Positions 46,280-56,543 of a DNA stretch of 64,000 bases are shown one piece after another. The stretch is taken from positions 1,054,001 to 1,118,000 of the forward strand of contig CM074769.1 in NCBI GenBank assembly GCA_037355855.1. Reading direction: 5' to 3'. Made by a program: the position numbers and the translations under genes. The DNA is from Pseudo-nitzschia pungens (Eukaryota > Bacillariophyta > Bacillariophyceae > Bacillariales > Bacillariaceae). A model generated the notes under the pieces. The model saw only the letters and a program-made list of their open reading frames with translations. It searched no databases and was not told the DNA's origin. The number at the start of each line of letters is the position of its first letter. The stretch's first letter is position 1.

Positions 46280-49207
46280 CTATACGGATTGTCCCTTCAT
46301 GATTTTTGTCAATGTGTCAATACTGATGGAGTACATTCTTGCAATATGATTTGCATTTTGAATAAACACCTTGTCATTCAAACACTGCTTCGGAGTACTT
46401 GCCAATTTTGATGCTATGTCCAATATGTCCGACGAATACCTAAATGCATCTTTGACAAGACCGATGTGCTTGTCTATGAAAAATCGGTTCCGTTTGCGCG
46501 ACAAAAATAGAGACGTGAGAGTTGTGATGGAAGTATTGTTCCGAATGGTCCTGGAGAAAAAAGATTCTTTGGACTTTGCGTTGATAAGTTTGTTTGTTGC
46601 CGTATGTATATTGGTCCCAGTTTCATTTAGCAGACGGATAAATTCTCGACTGAAATCATCCGCTCGACTGAGCTTATTCCGTCTAGGCTTCGTATTGGGG
46701 ATGGCGGTCATCATCCTCTTCATTTCTTGAGTGTCCTTATATTGAAGGTAAGCAGCATGTACGCAAAAGAGTTGTTTCAGATAGAAAATACAGGACCCTT
46801 CGTACAGCTTTGAACCCTTGGTCTCACCGTACTCCACAATGGTGCATCTCACTTTGCAAAGGCTGTGGACAGATTTCACGTAATCATGCCGTTGGTCGTG
46901 GGAGATGAGTTCATCGTTGGTTCCACACAGGGTTTGTTCGTATTTCCTGATCCTCTCCAAAGTCACGAAACTTCCGAGGGATTCTTGGGTATTGAGGTAC
47001 CAAACACTGCCTGCGGTTTCTCGAATGTCTATCTTTGGGTCGATGGTGGTGCAGTAACGAGCAAAAAGCCGGTAATGGGTAGCGAGCCTGTTGAAGACTC
47101 GTTTCTTGTTCAGTTGTTGAATTTCACGTGTGACCATTGCTCGCTTCAGAGACATCATGTATATCGCTTTTGGGAATTCATGCTTCAACATGGACCCTAT
47201 GTTTTTCCCAATGGTACAAAGCCCTTCGAATTTGGATGTTCCCTTAATCTCTAGAGTGGCGCGTTCGTTAGCTTGGTTCTGTGGAATACATCCTGGGATG
47301 CCGGTAGCGCCAATATACCAGATGTTGAAGTATTGTCTGTCAACGTAGGACGCGAAAAAGACATTAACGAGCTTGTTTTCCCCCCTGGCTAACCACGATT
47401 CCTTGGTGAGTCTGGCTAGGCAGTCAAACATTGGTTTAGAAAGACAATGATAGAGGTTTCTGATGTCTGTTGCAGCCGACGACTGGAACCATTTTTTATC
47501 AACACTATGCTTGGAGTAATCACCGTTTCCTTTGCCAATCAGGAATTTTCGCTCTATATGGGGGGCGCATTGGACGTTCAAAGTGAAGGGGAACGCAATT
47601 GTGCACGGAGTAACAAACACTTCGGTGCAATCACTCACTACCCCCCCTTTGAAGTTGAAGTCGTCAATAGCGAAAAGAGCACTGATATAACGGACCAGAA
47701 CAATAAGTCCGGCAGTGAAATATAATTCCGTCTCGGTTGGACAGAGAATGAAAATCACCGGTCTGAAAGACCTCGTACCATCAACACCGATAGAAAACAC
47801 ACCAAAAGTCAGAACCCGCCAGTCGTTGGAACAACTGCCGTGGAATCCATCTACCGATGCAGTTACGCGGAAGTCGATCTGTTGACAACGAACAATGCTA
47901 TAAAGCAAGGTCAGGGATGAGAAACAGACGATTTTATCCCATACTAGTGGGTCTGCCTTGGTGCGGTCAGTCTGTAACTTTTGCAGATGATGACGGAGAT
48001 TCCTCTCTGCATTGCTTTGATTGGTTGTTGCTTTGTTCGATTTGTCGTCAAGGATGGTCATCAGGTTGTAAGCCTGGGTGCGTGCATCGATATTGCCTTC
48101 TGGTGGGGATACTTTCAGTAAACCTTGATCATAAAGGAAGGTACCCCACTCCTTCAGACCCTGTTCCGACTTGATTTCCAGATTTGGCATACCAGGTAAT
48201 GTGAATTGTGATGATTGTTTGATGTGAATAAGGTCGTTGACATTCATGACTGTGATGGGTAAGGCACCCGTGGTTCTATCTTTCTTTTGCATATATTTCA
48301 ACTTGTCGCGAAGCTTGCCCTGCATAGCCTCCCTCAACTCTGGGGACGAGACAGATTTACTCTCCTTTTGGACCAGGGCCTTGAGAACCTCCCCAGCTAA
48401 AGCGCATGGCTTCATTGTTGTAGGTTGTTCTTCCACTACCTCTTTAACGATGGGACTGTCACTATAGGGGACCCCCCTTGTTATTATTTCCTTGCAGTTA
48501 CAGGTTTTGACGAGGTTCACCTTGACAGCAAAATGGGCACTGTCGTGATCTTCGACATGAGCTCTACAGGAACCCCAAACCCCCTTGGAGGTGTAACACT
48601 GAAAAACATACGTCTTTCCAAGTGGTAGGTATTTGGCGTTCTTCTTTGATGATCGTCGTCGGAGAACTGGATGACGCTTTGACATGAATTGGAACGCAGC
48701 TTCCATGGTGGGAAACCTAGTTGATTTGACCATCTTCCAATTGGTAGTTTTTCTGCTACTCCGTTGCGGAAGTGCCTTGTTGGAAGTAGGAACTGGTGAA
48801 AAGTCTAACTTCTTCCTTGGCAGTGCGGTACCTTTACCATTGGGCGATGCATATGATAGAGGTTTGTTTCGGCTGTGGTTCTTAACATAGGATGTGGAAA
48901 CAGCATCCTTCAGCCTTTTTTTAGTTGGGGTGTTAACTCCGAGTTTGTCGATGGTGTCGATTCGCTTCATCAGAAGAGCACGGTCTGGCGAAATTGCCTC
49001 TGTGGAGGGGAAACCTGGGTTGTTGTTGTGTTCCTGTGCGGCTAGGGATACGAACATCCCAGCGGTGCTTGGAGATAAGTCGCCTGTATCAAGAAAGAGT
49101 GAGGTAGCAGCATCCCAGTGGAGGGCGGGTACTTTTGGTGTTGTGGGCGGGACCGCGCCATCAGTACTCCCTTTCTTACCCTGTTTTAAGGGTGATAAAT
49201 TGTCCAT
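46280..49207 (-). CDS. Mutator-like (MULE) transposase
   Basis: Single open frame of 975 residues. A charged N-terminus precedes a cysteine-rich DNA-binding-like segment (about residues 199-241: C204, C214, C236, C238), comparable to the FAR1/MuDR zinc domain. The catalytic core reads TASVDGFHGSCS (D453), then GGVVSDCTEVF (D526) followed by the MULE-specific C/H pair in NVQCAPHIERKF (C547, H550). A QNQANERATLEIKG segment (E648) matches the position of the third acidic residue in the TNNxxExxNxxlK motif. The C-terminus has a degenerate SWIM zinc finger, SCIFYLKQLFCVHAAYL (C815-x-H817). This order (zinc, DDE, SWIM) is that of MULE transposases. It is intact, so the element may be active. It is divergent from the ORF at 49830, sharing a 622-bp spacer. 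Confidence 0.75.
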   Translation of the reverse strand: MDNLSPLKQGKKGSTDGAVPPTTPKVPALHWDAATSLFLDTGDLSPSTAGMFVSLAAQEHNNNPGFPSTEAISPDRALLMKRIDTIDKLGVNTPTKKRLKDAVSTSYVKNHSRNKPLSYASPNGKGTALPRKKLDFSPVPTSNKALPQRSSRKTTNWKMVKSTRFPTMEAAFQFMSKRHPVLRRRSSKKNAKYLPLGKTYVFQCYTSKGVWGSCRAHVEDHDSAHFAVKVNLVKTCNCKEIITRGVPYSDSPIVKEVVEEQPTTMKPCALAGEVLKALVQKESKSVSSPELREAMQGKLRDKLKYMQKKDRTTGALPITVMNVNDLIHIKQSSQFTLPGMPNLEIKSEQGLKEWGTFLYDQGLLKVSPPEGNIDARTQAYNLMTILDDKSNKATTNQSNAERNLRHHLQKLQTDRTKADPLVWDKIVCFSSLTLLYSIVRCQQIDFRVTASVDGFHGSCSNDWRVLTFGVFSIGVDGTRSFRPVIFILCPTETELYFTAGLIVLVRYISALFAIDDFNFKGGVVSDCTEVFVTPCTIAFPFTLNVQCAPHIERKFLIGKGNGDYSKHSVDKKWFQSSAATDIRNLYHCLSKPMFDCLARLTKESWLARGENKLVNVFFASYVDRQYFNIWYIGATGIPGCIPQNQANERATLEIKGTSKFEGLCTIGKNIGSMLKHEFPKAIYMMSLKRAMVTREIQQLNKKRVFNRLATHYRLFARYCTTIDPKIDIRETAGSVWYLNTQESLGSFVTLERIRKYEQTLCGTNDELISHDQRHDYVKSVHSLCKVRCTIVEYGETKGSKLYEGSCIFYLKQLFCVHAAYLQYKDTQEMKRMMTAIPNTKPRRNKLSRADDFSREFIRLLNETGTNIHTATNKLINAKSKESFFSRTIRNNTSITTLTSLFLSRKRNRFFIDKHIGLVKDAFRYSSDILDIASKLASTPKQCLNDKVFIQNANHIARMYSISIDTLTKIMKGQSV

Positions 49208-49829
49208 GGCTATCTTTTATCCGTTTATTGTTGTGAGAGGAAGCAGGACTTGTGGGGGAAAATGTGAGTAAGTGTCGTGTACTGGAATGTAATCAGCTAG
49301 TATTGATGAAAATTTAAAAGGCGAAGGAAAGGAAATGGCGGGCTTTGGGATATCACCACGCAAGCATTGATGCATTGGTTCTTTTGCTGGTTTTCCACTA
49401 TCAGAGAAAGGGAGAAATGGAGGGCACCAGAATACTAACACATGTGCATTTGTGCGTTGGTTCCGTTGGAATTTCAGGAGGTAAACAAGCTAACCATGCT
49501 GACGTAGTACCAACGGACAAATGAAAGTCGGGCATGAAATATTGGCGCCAAAAATATAGCAATATGGGATGAAATGAATCCGTTGCGGACAAGCATTGGA
49601 CGTTGGGTTGGGAACAATAGATAAATATGAAGAAGTGTTAAAGAGGAAACGGACAAAATTAGGAGTTGACAATCAGCCTGATTCTTGTAAACAAAGATGG
49701 AAAGGAGAGGAGAACAAAATTGGTCAAGTTTAGTGCACATATGCAGAGATATGAGTGACATCTCCATTCTCGGTAAATCAGGAAGAAACATTTTGTCGTC
49801 ATAATATAGTAACTGAAAGAAAGACTGTG
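49208..49829. promoter_or_regulatory. Divergent spacer between transposase and accessory ORF
   Basis: 622 bp that must hold the start regions of both divergently read ORFs of the element. AT-rich; no repeat block and no recognised motif seen. Confidence 0.4.
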
Positions 49830-50696
49830 ATGTCGCAGAGGCAGCAACTAGGCTCTGTCGTACTTCGACGATCGTTTCGGGAGGGGAGGAGTCCTACACC
49901 GTATTCCCCTGGAACATCAACGAGTGCCAAAAGATGGGTAGATACCACCGGGACGCCTATGAACGATGAAAACAGTTCGAAGCAAGAACCAAGGGAAATC
50001 AATTATGGAGGACAAGTGGGACAAGATGATCAGAGCATGGAGTCCAATGACCCTAAGGATATTGAAGATGAAGGGACAACTGAAGGATCCGTGAAATGCG
50101 GTATGGTACAGGAGGTGAATGAAGGGGACGACCAAACGTTTGGAAACGGTGCGTCTTACAAGGATGAAGTGGTTCAGTTGTCCATCGAAACGAGTGATGA
50201 AGAAGTGCGGGATCCATACATTGCATGTCATAACTTCCCCTCGGTTTTCAAGAAGAACAGCATGCGGAACAAGGAAATCGATGAAATCATATCCAAAGTG
50301 AACTGGACGCAGTTTCAGCTGAAGCAATGCTTCCATGACATGTACAGTGAACATCATCCAACGAACGTGGAAAATCTAGAAACGATGAAAAGTGGAATTT
50401 TGGATTGTATTAAGGACATGACTGAGAGTCTCGATGGGTTGAACATTGAAAGGTTGTTGACTGAAGGGACGCTTGATGATAATGCAAAGAATTATGGATT
50501 GGTTCGTGATGCGATGGTGCAAATTGGTGCTGGGATAACAATTTGTGGGTTGTATGGCATCTTGATGGCGAGTGACAGCGAGGATTCCGGACAAGAAAGG
50601 GCGGTGCAGTGGCATCTGAAAAAGATACTAAATAGTAACGAGGGTGAAGCTTGCTACAGATGTGGACACAAAAATTGCTATTACTGTCATTGGTAG
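49830..50696 (+). CDS. Accessory ORF of the element, unknown function
   Basis: 288 residues from the ATG at 49830 (the frame extends 25 codons further upstream but without an ATG). The first half is polar and acidic, probably disordered. The second half looks helical (about residues 150-270: EIDEIISKVNWTQFQLKQCF, then LDGLNIERLLTEGTLDDNAK and a hydrophobic AGITICGLYGILMA). The C-terminus is cysteine-rich, CYRCGHKNCYYCHW, with CxxC and CxxC pairs that could bind zinc. No family recognised. Its position inside the terminal repeats and opposite the transposase suggests a transposition helper; that is inference. Confidence 0.55.
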   Translation: MSQRQQLGSVVLRRSFREGRSPTPYSPGTSTSAKRWVDTTGTPMNDENSSKQEPREINYGGQVGQDDQSMESNDPKDIEDEGTTEGSVKCGMVQEVNEGDDQTFGNGASYKDEVVQLSIETSDEEVRDPYIACHNFPSVFKKNSMRNKEIDEIISKVNWTQFQLKQCFHDMYSEHHPTNVENLETMKSGILDCIKDMTESLDGLNIERLLTEGTLDDNAKNYGLVRDAMVQIGAGITICGLYGILMASDSEDSGQERAVQWHLKKILNSNEGEACYRCGHKNCYYCHW

Positions 50697-51007
50697 CGTG
50701 ATGCAATTACTGGTGTCGGGATTACTGAGTCGGAATGGTCGAATAATATGGAAGCTCCAGAAATGAGTGAAAAAGGAGCAAGAAGTTACACGTGGAGTTG
50801 AAGAGATGCCCGAAAAAAGAGTAAAAATGAATGTTGATGGGATAGATAGCATAAGTCTGCGAGGAGGAGAAGGAAGAACGATGACATTATTCCACGACAT
50901 TCCGTGATGGAGAAGAAGAACTCCTGACGTCATGTTGATATTTTTGTGGATCGTACCTTTTTTAGTTAAAGTAGGTAACGTAGTAAATTTAAAAAAAAGT
51001 AAAGTTA

Positions 51008-51040
51008 CCCGAAAAAAAAGTGTGAGGATACCCCATGTCC
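51008..51040 (-). repeat. Right terminal inverted repeat
   Basis: Read inwards on the minus strand: GGACATGGGGTATCC, TCACACTTTTTTTT, CGGGTAAC. Pairs with 37187-37216 and directly abuts the right target duplication. Confidence 0.75.
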
Positions 51041-51049
51041 CTAGTACCT
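51041..51049 (+). repeat. Right 9-bp target-site duplication
   Basis: ctagtacct, identical to 37178-37186. Confidence 0.75.
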
Positions 51050-52375
51050 TACCGCACTCTTCTCCGTTTTCTGTTTTCAGAAGCACTTTTAAATTTTTTT
51101 TAAAAAAAATAATAATAAGAGATGACAGACGAGTGCAACAACAAGTGTAACATCATGATACAAATGACTTCCCTGGGGAAGATTCCCGAGCATGGAAGGT
51201 ACGAAAGGCAGCATAGGCCGGACCCATGGGCATGATGGTGTTTTCAGAGTAATTTGGTGTTTCAAAAGACTGCATTTTTTCAAGAAATAAAGAGAAGTGA
51301 TGTATCCACCAGCATTGTGGCGAATAGCACTGCAGCGGATGCTGCATGGAGCGCTGCACCTTGTTGTTTCTCGTTCAAATCAAGCCTTATTACTAGCTCT
51401 TAGCATTCAGGATTGGTGCTTTGGAGGTTGCTGGAGAGGGTGCTGGGCTCAAGAAGAACAGGAGGGATATGTGCCGGAGCTACATTGTTATCAATCCTTT
51501 ACTACCAGTCTATAGAACAGCACACAATAACATCCATCACTGGACTGGATAGAGCTAATACAATTGCAAGTATGTACTTGTATGCTGCATGCCACGGGAT
51601 GCGTGCTAACAGTAGGATGCTACTGTAGGGTATGGTTCATACGTACAGCTATGTAACTTACTACTAGTGAATAACCGTTTAACATTTCTGCACCTTGCTT
51701 GCATCATCTTATGGATACTCCAGCACCCCTTCTTCTTCCATCGTTACTACACTGGAATAAGATTGCCTCTCATTAAAATAGATCCAGCTGATCCTGAGTG
51801 CAGGTGATTTTAAGGGATCTCAACCTTCATGCTTCTTGCTAGTCTTACTGTTACTCCAAAAAATAATAATATTAGAAAACGACCACGAGTAATCTTACAC
51901 GTACAGTGTTAAAATTGGTACTCGTAGTAAGGTTTACTTTGCACTACCTGGTAAGTAAGGTAATTACCGGTAAGGTAAACCTTATTCACTATCATCAAAA
52001 TTTTGAACCTTTTCACTTTTTTCCATTTTGATTGATTTCAACCTGATTTTTGAAGTAAAATCCATAACGACGAAGAACAAAAAGAATACATTCCACTTCT
52101 CGTTTCTTCAGTGGTATGACGCACGACGTACGGTAAGGTTACCGGTACGATTGGCTTTCCCATCAGTTCCCGCCTGACCAATTTGATTGTGAAAAATCAA
52201 AATGAATACAGTAAGATTATCTTACTGAGAATAACCGCCGAGACGTTCGTGATTTGTCACTCGTCTCGTTGACCACAAAATTTATTTTCTCGGTTATTTT
52301 ACGTAATTTACGTTCTATCGGCATTCACTCACTTGACGAATCTTCGGAAAACAGGCATTGCAAACGGTACCAATC
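51050..52375. other. Intergenic, no gene recognised
   Basis: 1.3 kb right of the transposon. It contains GTAATCTTAC at 51889-51898, a GGTAATTACCGGTAAGGTAA-rich patch near 51950-51985, and GTAAGGTTAC at 52133-52142. No ORF with recognisable features. Confidence 0.5.
52133..52142 (+). repeat. GTAAGGTTAC motif copy
   Basis: Exact copy about 234 bp upstream of the PRPP synthetase start, inside ACGTACGGTAAGGTTACCGG. Confidence 0.6.
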
Positions 52376-53762
52376 ATGTTCGGAGCAGCAAAGAGCCCCC
52401 ATAGTCCCAAAAGGACACTAGTGGTCTTGCTTTTGATTGGAGTACTAAGTTGCTCGAGGATTCATTCCTTCGTACACGTGCGCGCGTCCAATCGACAAGC
52501 TACAGTAAATACTCCCTCGGCAACTCCTGGTCAATCTTCCATCGCTTTCGGTCAGTCTACAAAATTGGAGGTCAGACCAAGGGTGGATAGTGCCATAGAT
52601 GACGACGACAACAAGTACGAACGGGCCGGGCGCATCATGTACAACCAACTGTCTCGAAAACGGGAATCGGTTTGCTACCATATAATTGCTGCGGAGGCCT
52701 GCGAACCGTTGGCCCAACGCATGGCTGAGAAATACCCCGATCGCTTCCACTTTCATTCCACCAAATGGTGTAAATTCCCCGACGGAACCGACAACATCGA
52801 GATTGGTGGTTTTTCGAATCCGCGAAACGTGATTTCTGGAGAACGTGTACTCTTCTTGGGAAGCTTTCACAACAACGACACCACCCTCAGCCAGTTTCAA
52901 GTCATGATCTGTCTCCTCCAGAGCTTTATCGAGTCGCTCACCGTAGTTTTGCCGTTTTCACCCGTAGGAACGATGGAACGCGTAACCCAAGAGGGTCAGG
53001 TTGCGACCGCGGCAACCTACGCACACAGTAAGTAAATCGGAGAATATTCTTTCCAGTAACGGTTGTCTAGCGATTGAGAGGGGCAACAAATACCGCGATG
53101 GTGTTGCAATCCACTGATTTGCCGCCCTTCCTAACCCTTCGTGGTTTTCTTGTCGCACAGTGTTTTCTTCTCTTCCCAACTGTGGGCGCCCGACGCGGTT
53201 GATGGTCTACGACCTCCACACGCTCCAGAACCGTTTTTATTTGCACGGGAATTCTGTGGCCTCCCTCCACACCGCGATCCCGCTCCTCAAAGAAAAGATC
53301 GAAGCTACCGGTATCAACTGTGTGGCGTTTCCCGACGACGGAGCTGCCAAGCGTTTTTCGGCCATGTTCCAAGACATGGACCTCGAAATCATCGTTTGTG
53401 GAAAGACCCGAGGGGAGGGTGATTCCCGAAGCGTCACCATCCAGGACGGAGATGCGAGCGGGAAAAACATTGTCATCGTCGATGATCTGGTTCAGACGGG
53501 AGGAACCTTGTACGAGACGGGCAAGGTTCTCGAAGAGGCCGGGGCTGCCAGTGTCAACGCATTTGTGACGCACGGGGTCTTCCCCAACAAAAGTTGGAAG
53601 CGATTCAACAAGGGTGGTGACCGGGCCTGCTTCGAGAAGTTTTGGGTCACGAATTCGATACCTACCGTCACGGACTTCCTGCCAGAGGAGGACGGGGTCT
53701 TCGAAGTCCTAGATTTAATGGACCTCATCATCAACGATCTGGATCACTACAATTCAATCTAA
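52376..53762 (+). CDS. Class II (plant PRS3/4-type) ribose-phosphate pyrophosphokinase, plastid-targeted
   Basis: Two exons, 52376-53027 and 53161-53762, with a 133-nt GT-AG intron; 1,254 coding bases, 417 residues. I place the start at ATG 52376; the open frame continues upstream without an ATG. The N-terminus is a signal peptide (TLVVLLLIGVLSCSRIHSF) ending at a Phe, followed by a Ser/Arg-rich stretch, as for complex-plastid import. The catalytic half has RLMVYDLHTLQNRFYL, NCVAFPDDGAAKRF and the PRPP loop NIVIVDDLVQTGGTLYE, then FVTHGVFPNKSWKRF. These forms (LHTLQNRFYF, VDDLVQSGGTL) are typical of the phosphate-independent class II enzymes of plants. It makes PRPP from ribose-5-phosphate and ATP for nucleotide, His and Trp synthesis. 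Confidence 0.85.
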
Positions 53763-54044
53763 TTCTGTTGTGTTGCATAACCATACGAGGATTTACTTCG
53801 TGCGTGTGGGAATCGAAAGGCACATCAAGATTTTGATTTTATCGAGAAAACAATCGCATTGATTGATTCTTTTCAAAAATAAAATAGTGTACAGTTTCAT
53901 ATTTTTCCTTTGCGTAGCGAGTTCAGTTTTCGGACAGTTTTGGCCAATGAAAACAAATTCTCTTTTCGAATACACGCGATTGCCCAACATTGATTGTTTT
54001 TACGTAAACAAAGCGTTTGTAATCGCATACGGAAAAGAAATCGA

Positions 54045-54851
54045 TTATTTTTGTTTCTTTGACTTCTTTTTCTTCTTCGGGGATTTCTCTTTCGCCTTTT
54101 CGGTTGCCTTTGCGTCCTCGGCTTCTTTGGTTTTCTTGTCTTTTTTTGCCTTCTTTTTCTTTCGGTCGTTTTCTACCGGACTATCTTCCTCGTCTGTCGA
54201 CTTTTCCGCTTTCTTTTTCCCCTTTTTCGATTTCTTCTTCGAAGGCTCTTCCTTTGGCACCAATTTTTTAGTATTGGTATCATCATCGTCTTCGGACGAA
54301 GTTTCTTCGCGACGGCGTTTTTTACTCTTCTTCTTCTTCTTTTCCTCGTCGTCTTCGCTGGTCTTTGGTGTTACCACTGCCGCTTTCTCCGCCTCCTTTT
54401 TCCGTTTCTTGGCTTCCTTTTCGGCACGCTTAGCCTTCCGCTTTTCTTCTAGTTTCGCCTGACGCTTAGCTTCAAGCTTGGCCGCCTTTTTGGCGGCCTT
54501 GCGCTCGACCTTGGTCATTTTTTCGGACGAAGACGCCGAGACAACTGCACTGTCGTCGTCGTCGTGAATATCGGAGAAATCGCGCTTGATTTGGCGGCCG
54601 TCTCCGTGGTCACACTTGGCATTCGGGTCGTAGGTTCCTTCTCGAACAAAGGGGGCATAGAGCACATTGTCCGGAAGACCATCCGTGCGTCCGGTTGGAC
54701 CATCGGTTTGTGGACGCTCGTTCCCTGCGGCGTCACGGTTGTTCGTCTTGGCCCAGGAGTAGCCTCCGCCGCCAGTACTCGTCCCGAGCCCCCTTCGGCC
54801 TCCGTGTCCCGAGAGAGAATCGGCTAGCGCTTGCAGTTTCGCTTCCTCCAT
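54045..54851 (-). CDS. Lysine-rich, coiled-coil nuclear-type protein
   Basis: Single exon, 268 residues. The first ~95 residues are Gly/Asn-rich and folded-looking: GRRGLGTSTGGGGYSWAK and GLPDNVLYAPFVREGTYDP. The rest alternates Lys/Ala/Glu coiled coil with blocks of Lys-Lys-Lys and acidic serine patches (SSEDDDD, TDEEDSP), ending KKKKKSKKQK. These are nuclear or nucleolar localisation-like features. I do not recognise the family; the opening resembles neither a full G-patch nor a known nucleolar domain. It is convergent with the PRPP synthetase gene (282 bp between stops). Confidence 0.7.
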   Translation of the reverse strand: MEEAKLQALADSLSGHGGRRGLGTSTGGGGYSWAKTNNRDAAGNERPQTDGPTGRTDGLPDNVLYAPFVREGTYDPNAKCDHGDGRQIKRDFSDIHDDDDSAVVSASSSEKMTKVERKAAKKAAKLEAKRQAKLEEKRKAKRAEKEAKKRKKEAEKAAVVTPKTSEDDEEKKKKKSKKRRREETSSEDDDDTNTKKLVPKEEPSKKKSKKGKKKAEKSTDEEDSPVENDRKKKKAKKDKKTKEAEDAKATEKAKEKSPKKKKKSKKQK

Positions 54852-55730
54852 GATTTTATTGTATTAGAGCTATGTATTGATTCTCTATGAATTGTTTTGT
54901 GCGGTGATTCCCGCAAATTCTTGGTAAGCAAAGATATTAATTATAGCACCAGCTCTGTCATCTTGTGTGGAAGACAACATCAATGATCAATGATCAATGA
55001 TCAATGATAATTGAGATGGAAGAAAGAACAAAAGAAAAAGGCACCAAACCAATTTTTCGAGATCGAAACTGGCGATCGTGAATGGGTGGTCACATCCTGA
55101 TCTGGCCTTCCCACCCTTATCTTTCTCGATCTTGGCTTTGGTGGCCGATTTGAAACGTGTTTGTTTTTAGTGTATTGTTTCTCAGTTTGAATTTTCTATC
55201 TCTCCCAATTGTCTGTCCATCACACCGTTGAAAAATCGCAAGGTCACGAAACACCTTTTCACGATACCGTACGGTAGCATTGAGCAACGCATCCGAATAG
55301 CGTTCCAGGATGCGTACGGTACATGTAATTACCTCCGGCACCCGATAGCACCACAACCGAGAACACATCGTGTAGTGTAAGTTGACCCCGTGAACCGACG
55401 ATGGCGCACTAACCTTAGCATTCAGAAATAACAGGCAAACCAGAGTGTTGTGAGCCAGAGGCGGCTGACTTGTTTCGTCGGCGGCAGAAACGAAGAGAAG
55501 AGCCATCCGATGCAATCCGATCGGATTTCATGGGTCATTGATTTATTTGTTGAGGCCTAGAATCGGCTGCTACTGAACCTTTTTCTCTCGGTGTTGTGTT
55601 TGGTTCCCGAGGCACGAAACCCGGTTGTATCGTGTCGTAAGTTAGCTGACAGAAGCATGTTTCTCACTAGCTTGACATTTTGTTTTTCGATCATCATTTC
55701 TCGTGCCAACACAGCTGTCACTGTAAAACC
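54852..55730. other. Divergent intergenic region
   Basis: Between the lysine-rich gene and Sec61 gamma. It shows an ATCAATGATCAATG short tandem repeat near 54980-55005 and an ACCGTACGGTA palindromic word near 55266. No ORF with recognisable features. Confidence 0.5.
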
Positions 55731-55949
55731 ATGGAGAACAAGGAAGGATTCAACGAGGCCATCATCGAGCCTCTCCAGCAATTCGCCAAGGATTCGGTTC
55801 ACTTGGTCAAGAAATGCACCAAGCCCGACCGAAAAGAATTCACCAGAATTGCACAAGCAACACTCGTGGGATTTGCTATTATGGGATTTATCGGATTCTT
55901 TGTGAAGTTGGTGCACATTCCCATCAACAACATTTTGGTTGGGAACTAA
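55731..55949 (+). CDS. SEC61G: Sec61 gamma (SecE) translocon subunit
   Basis: 72 residues from the ATG at 55731, the usual length of the family. An amphipathic N-terminal helix ([20 protein letters not shown]) is followed by the conserved [20 protein letters not shown] and one transmembrane segment ([20 protein letters not shown]) with the closing HIPINNIL. It clamps the Sec61 alpha channel in the ER membrane. No intron. The frame is open for 17 codons upstream but the ATG at 55731 gives the canonical protein. Confidence 0.97.
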   Translation: MENKEGFNEAIIEPLQQFAKDSVHLVKKCTKPDRKEFTRIAQATLVGFAIMGFIGFFVKLVHIPINNILVGN

Positions 55950-56012
55950 GTAGAAAGAATCGGATGAAAACCAATCAACGATTTGTATTTCTATAAGTGT
56001 GAAACGATTTTT

Positions 56013-56013
<1 letters not shown>

Positions 56014-56045
<32 letters not shown>
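56014..56045 (+). repeat. (AAC)n microsatellite
   Basis: About ten AAC units just downstream of Sec61 gamma, in its 3' flank. Confidence 0.95.
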
Positions 56046-56543
56046 GCGACAACAGAATCACACGGACTGATGTTTGCAGTTCGATGATTCCCTATGAATA
56101 TAGTTTGCGTGCAACCGACCGAAGTAGAGCGAACAATAGAAGACAATCATTGGTTTCGATCACGTAGAGAAGTCTGATTGTAAACCACTACGTGTTCATG
56201 AGCATCTATCTGTATCTATGTTTTGACGAGTTTGTGTTGTTGCACGTCGAATGCATGACGTCAACTTTTTCCGACCAACAACTCGTTTTGAGGGAAACGG
56301 TATTTGTGGACGAGCATTCGAAGCAATTCCTTCCGCACAACACATTCGTCGCCGCACTCTCCGCGATACTCCATCGGAACCACAACAATGCGGTCGAGCG
56401 GGCTCGGGAATGCGTTCCCAAAATCACACACGCCCCGGAGCCGTCGCTTCGTCTCGGTCCTTCCGATCCCGCCCCCCCGCGCCTTCGGCAAGCGACCCAC
56501 AAACGGGTGCCTTCCGGAGAGTTGAGTTCGGTTCGGTTCCGAC

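Larger units (their letters stand above)
37187..51040. mobile_element. 13.85-kb composite Mutator-like (MULE) DNA transposon
   Basis: Boundaries come from three agreeing signals: a perfect 9-bp direct repeat (ctagtacct) on both sides, terminal inverted repeats directly inside it, and a MULE-type DDE transposase within. A 9-bp duplication is the hallmark of Mutator elements. Cargo from left to right: GCACCTC minisatellites with a perfect hairpin, a 139-bp satellite, a second GCACCTC array, a two-part ORF of about 1,200 codons (+), a GCTGTTACGAG array, the transposase (-), and a 288-residue ORF (+). The ORFs are less GC-rich and use different codons from neighbouring host genes. All three ORFs are long and mostly open, so the insertion is probably young. 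Alternative: an older MULE interrupted by satellite DNA, or a chance direct repeat (ctagtac words are common here). Confidence 0.75.

Noticed and set aside
52358..52375. Start of the PRPP synthetase six codons upstream
   Set aside because: The codon at 52358 is TTG; the ATG at 52376 directly precedes a good signal peptide.
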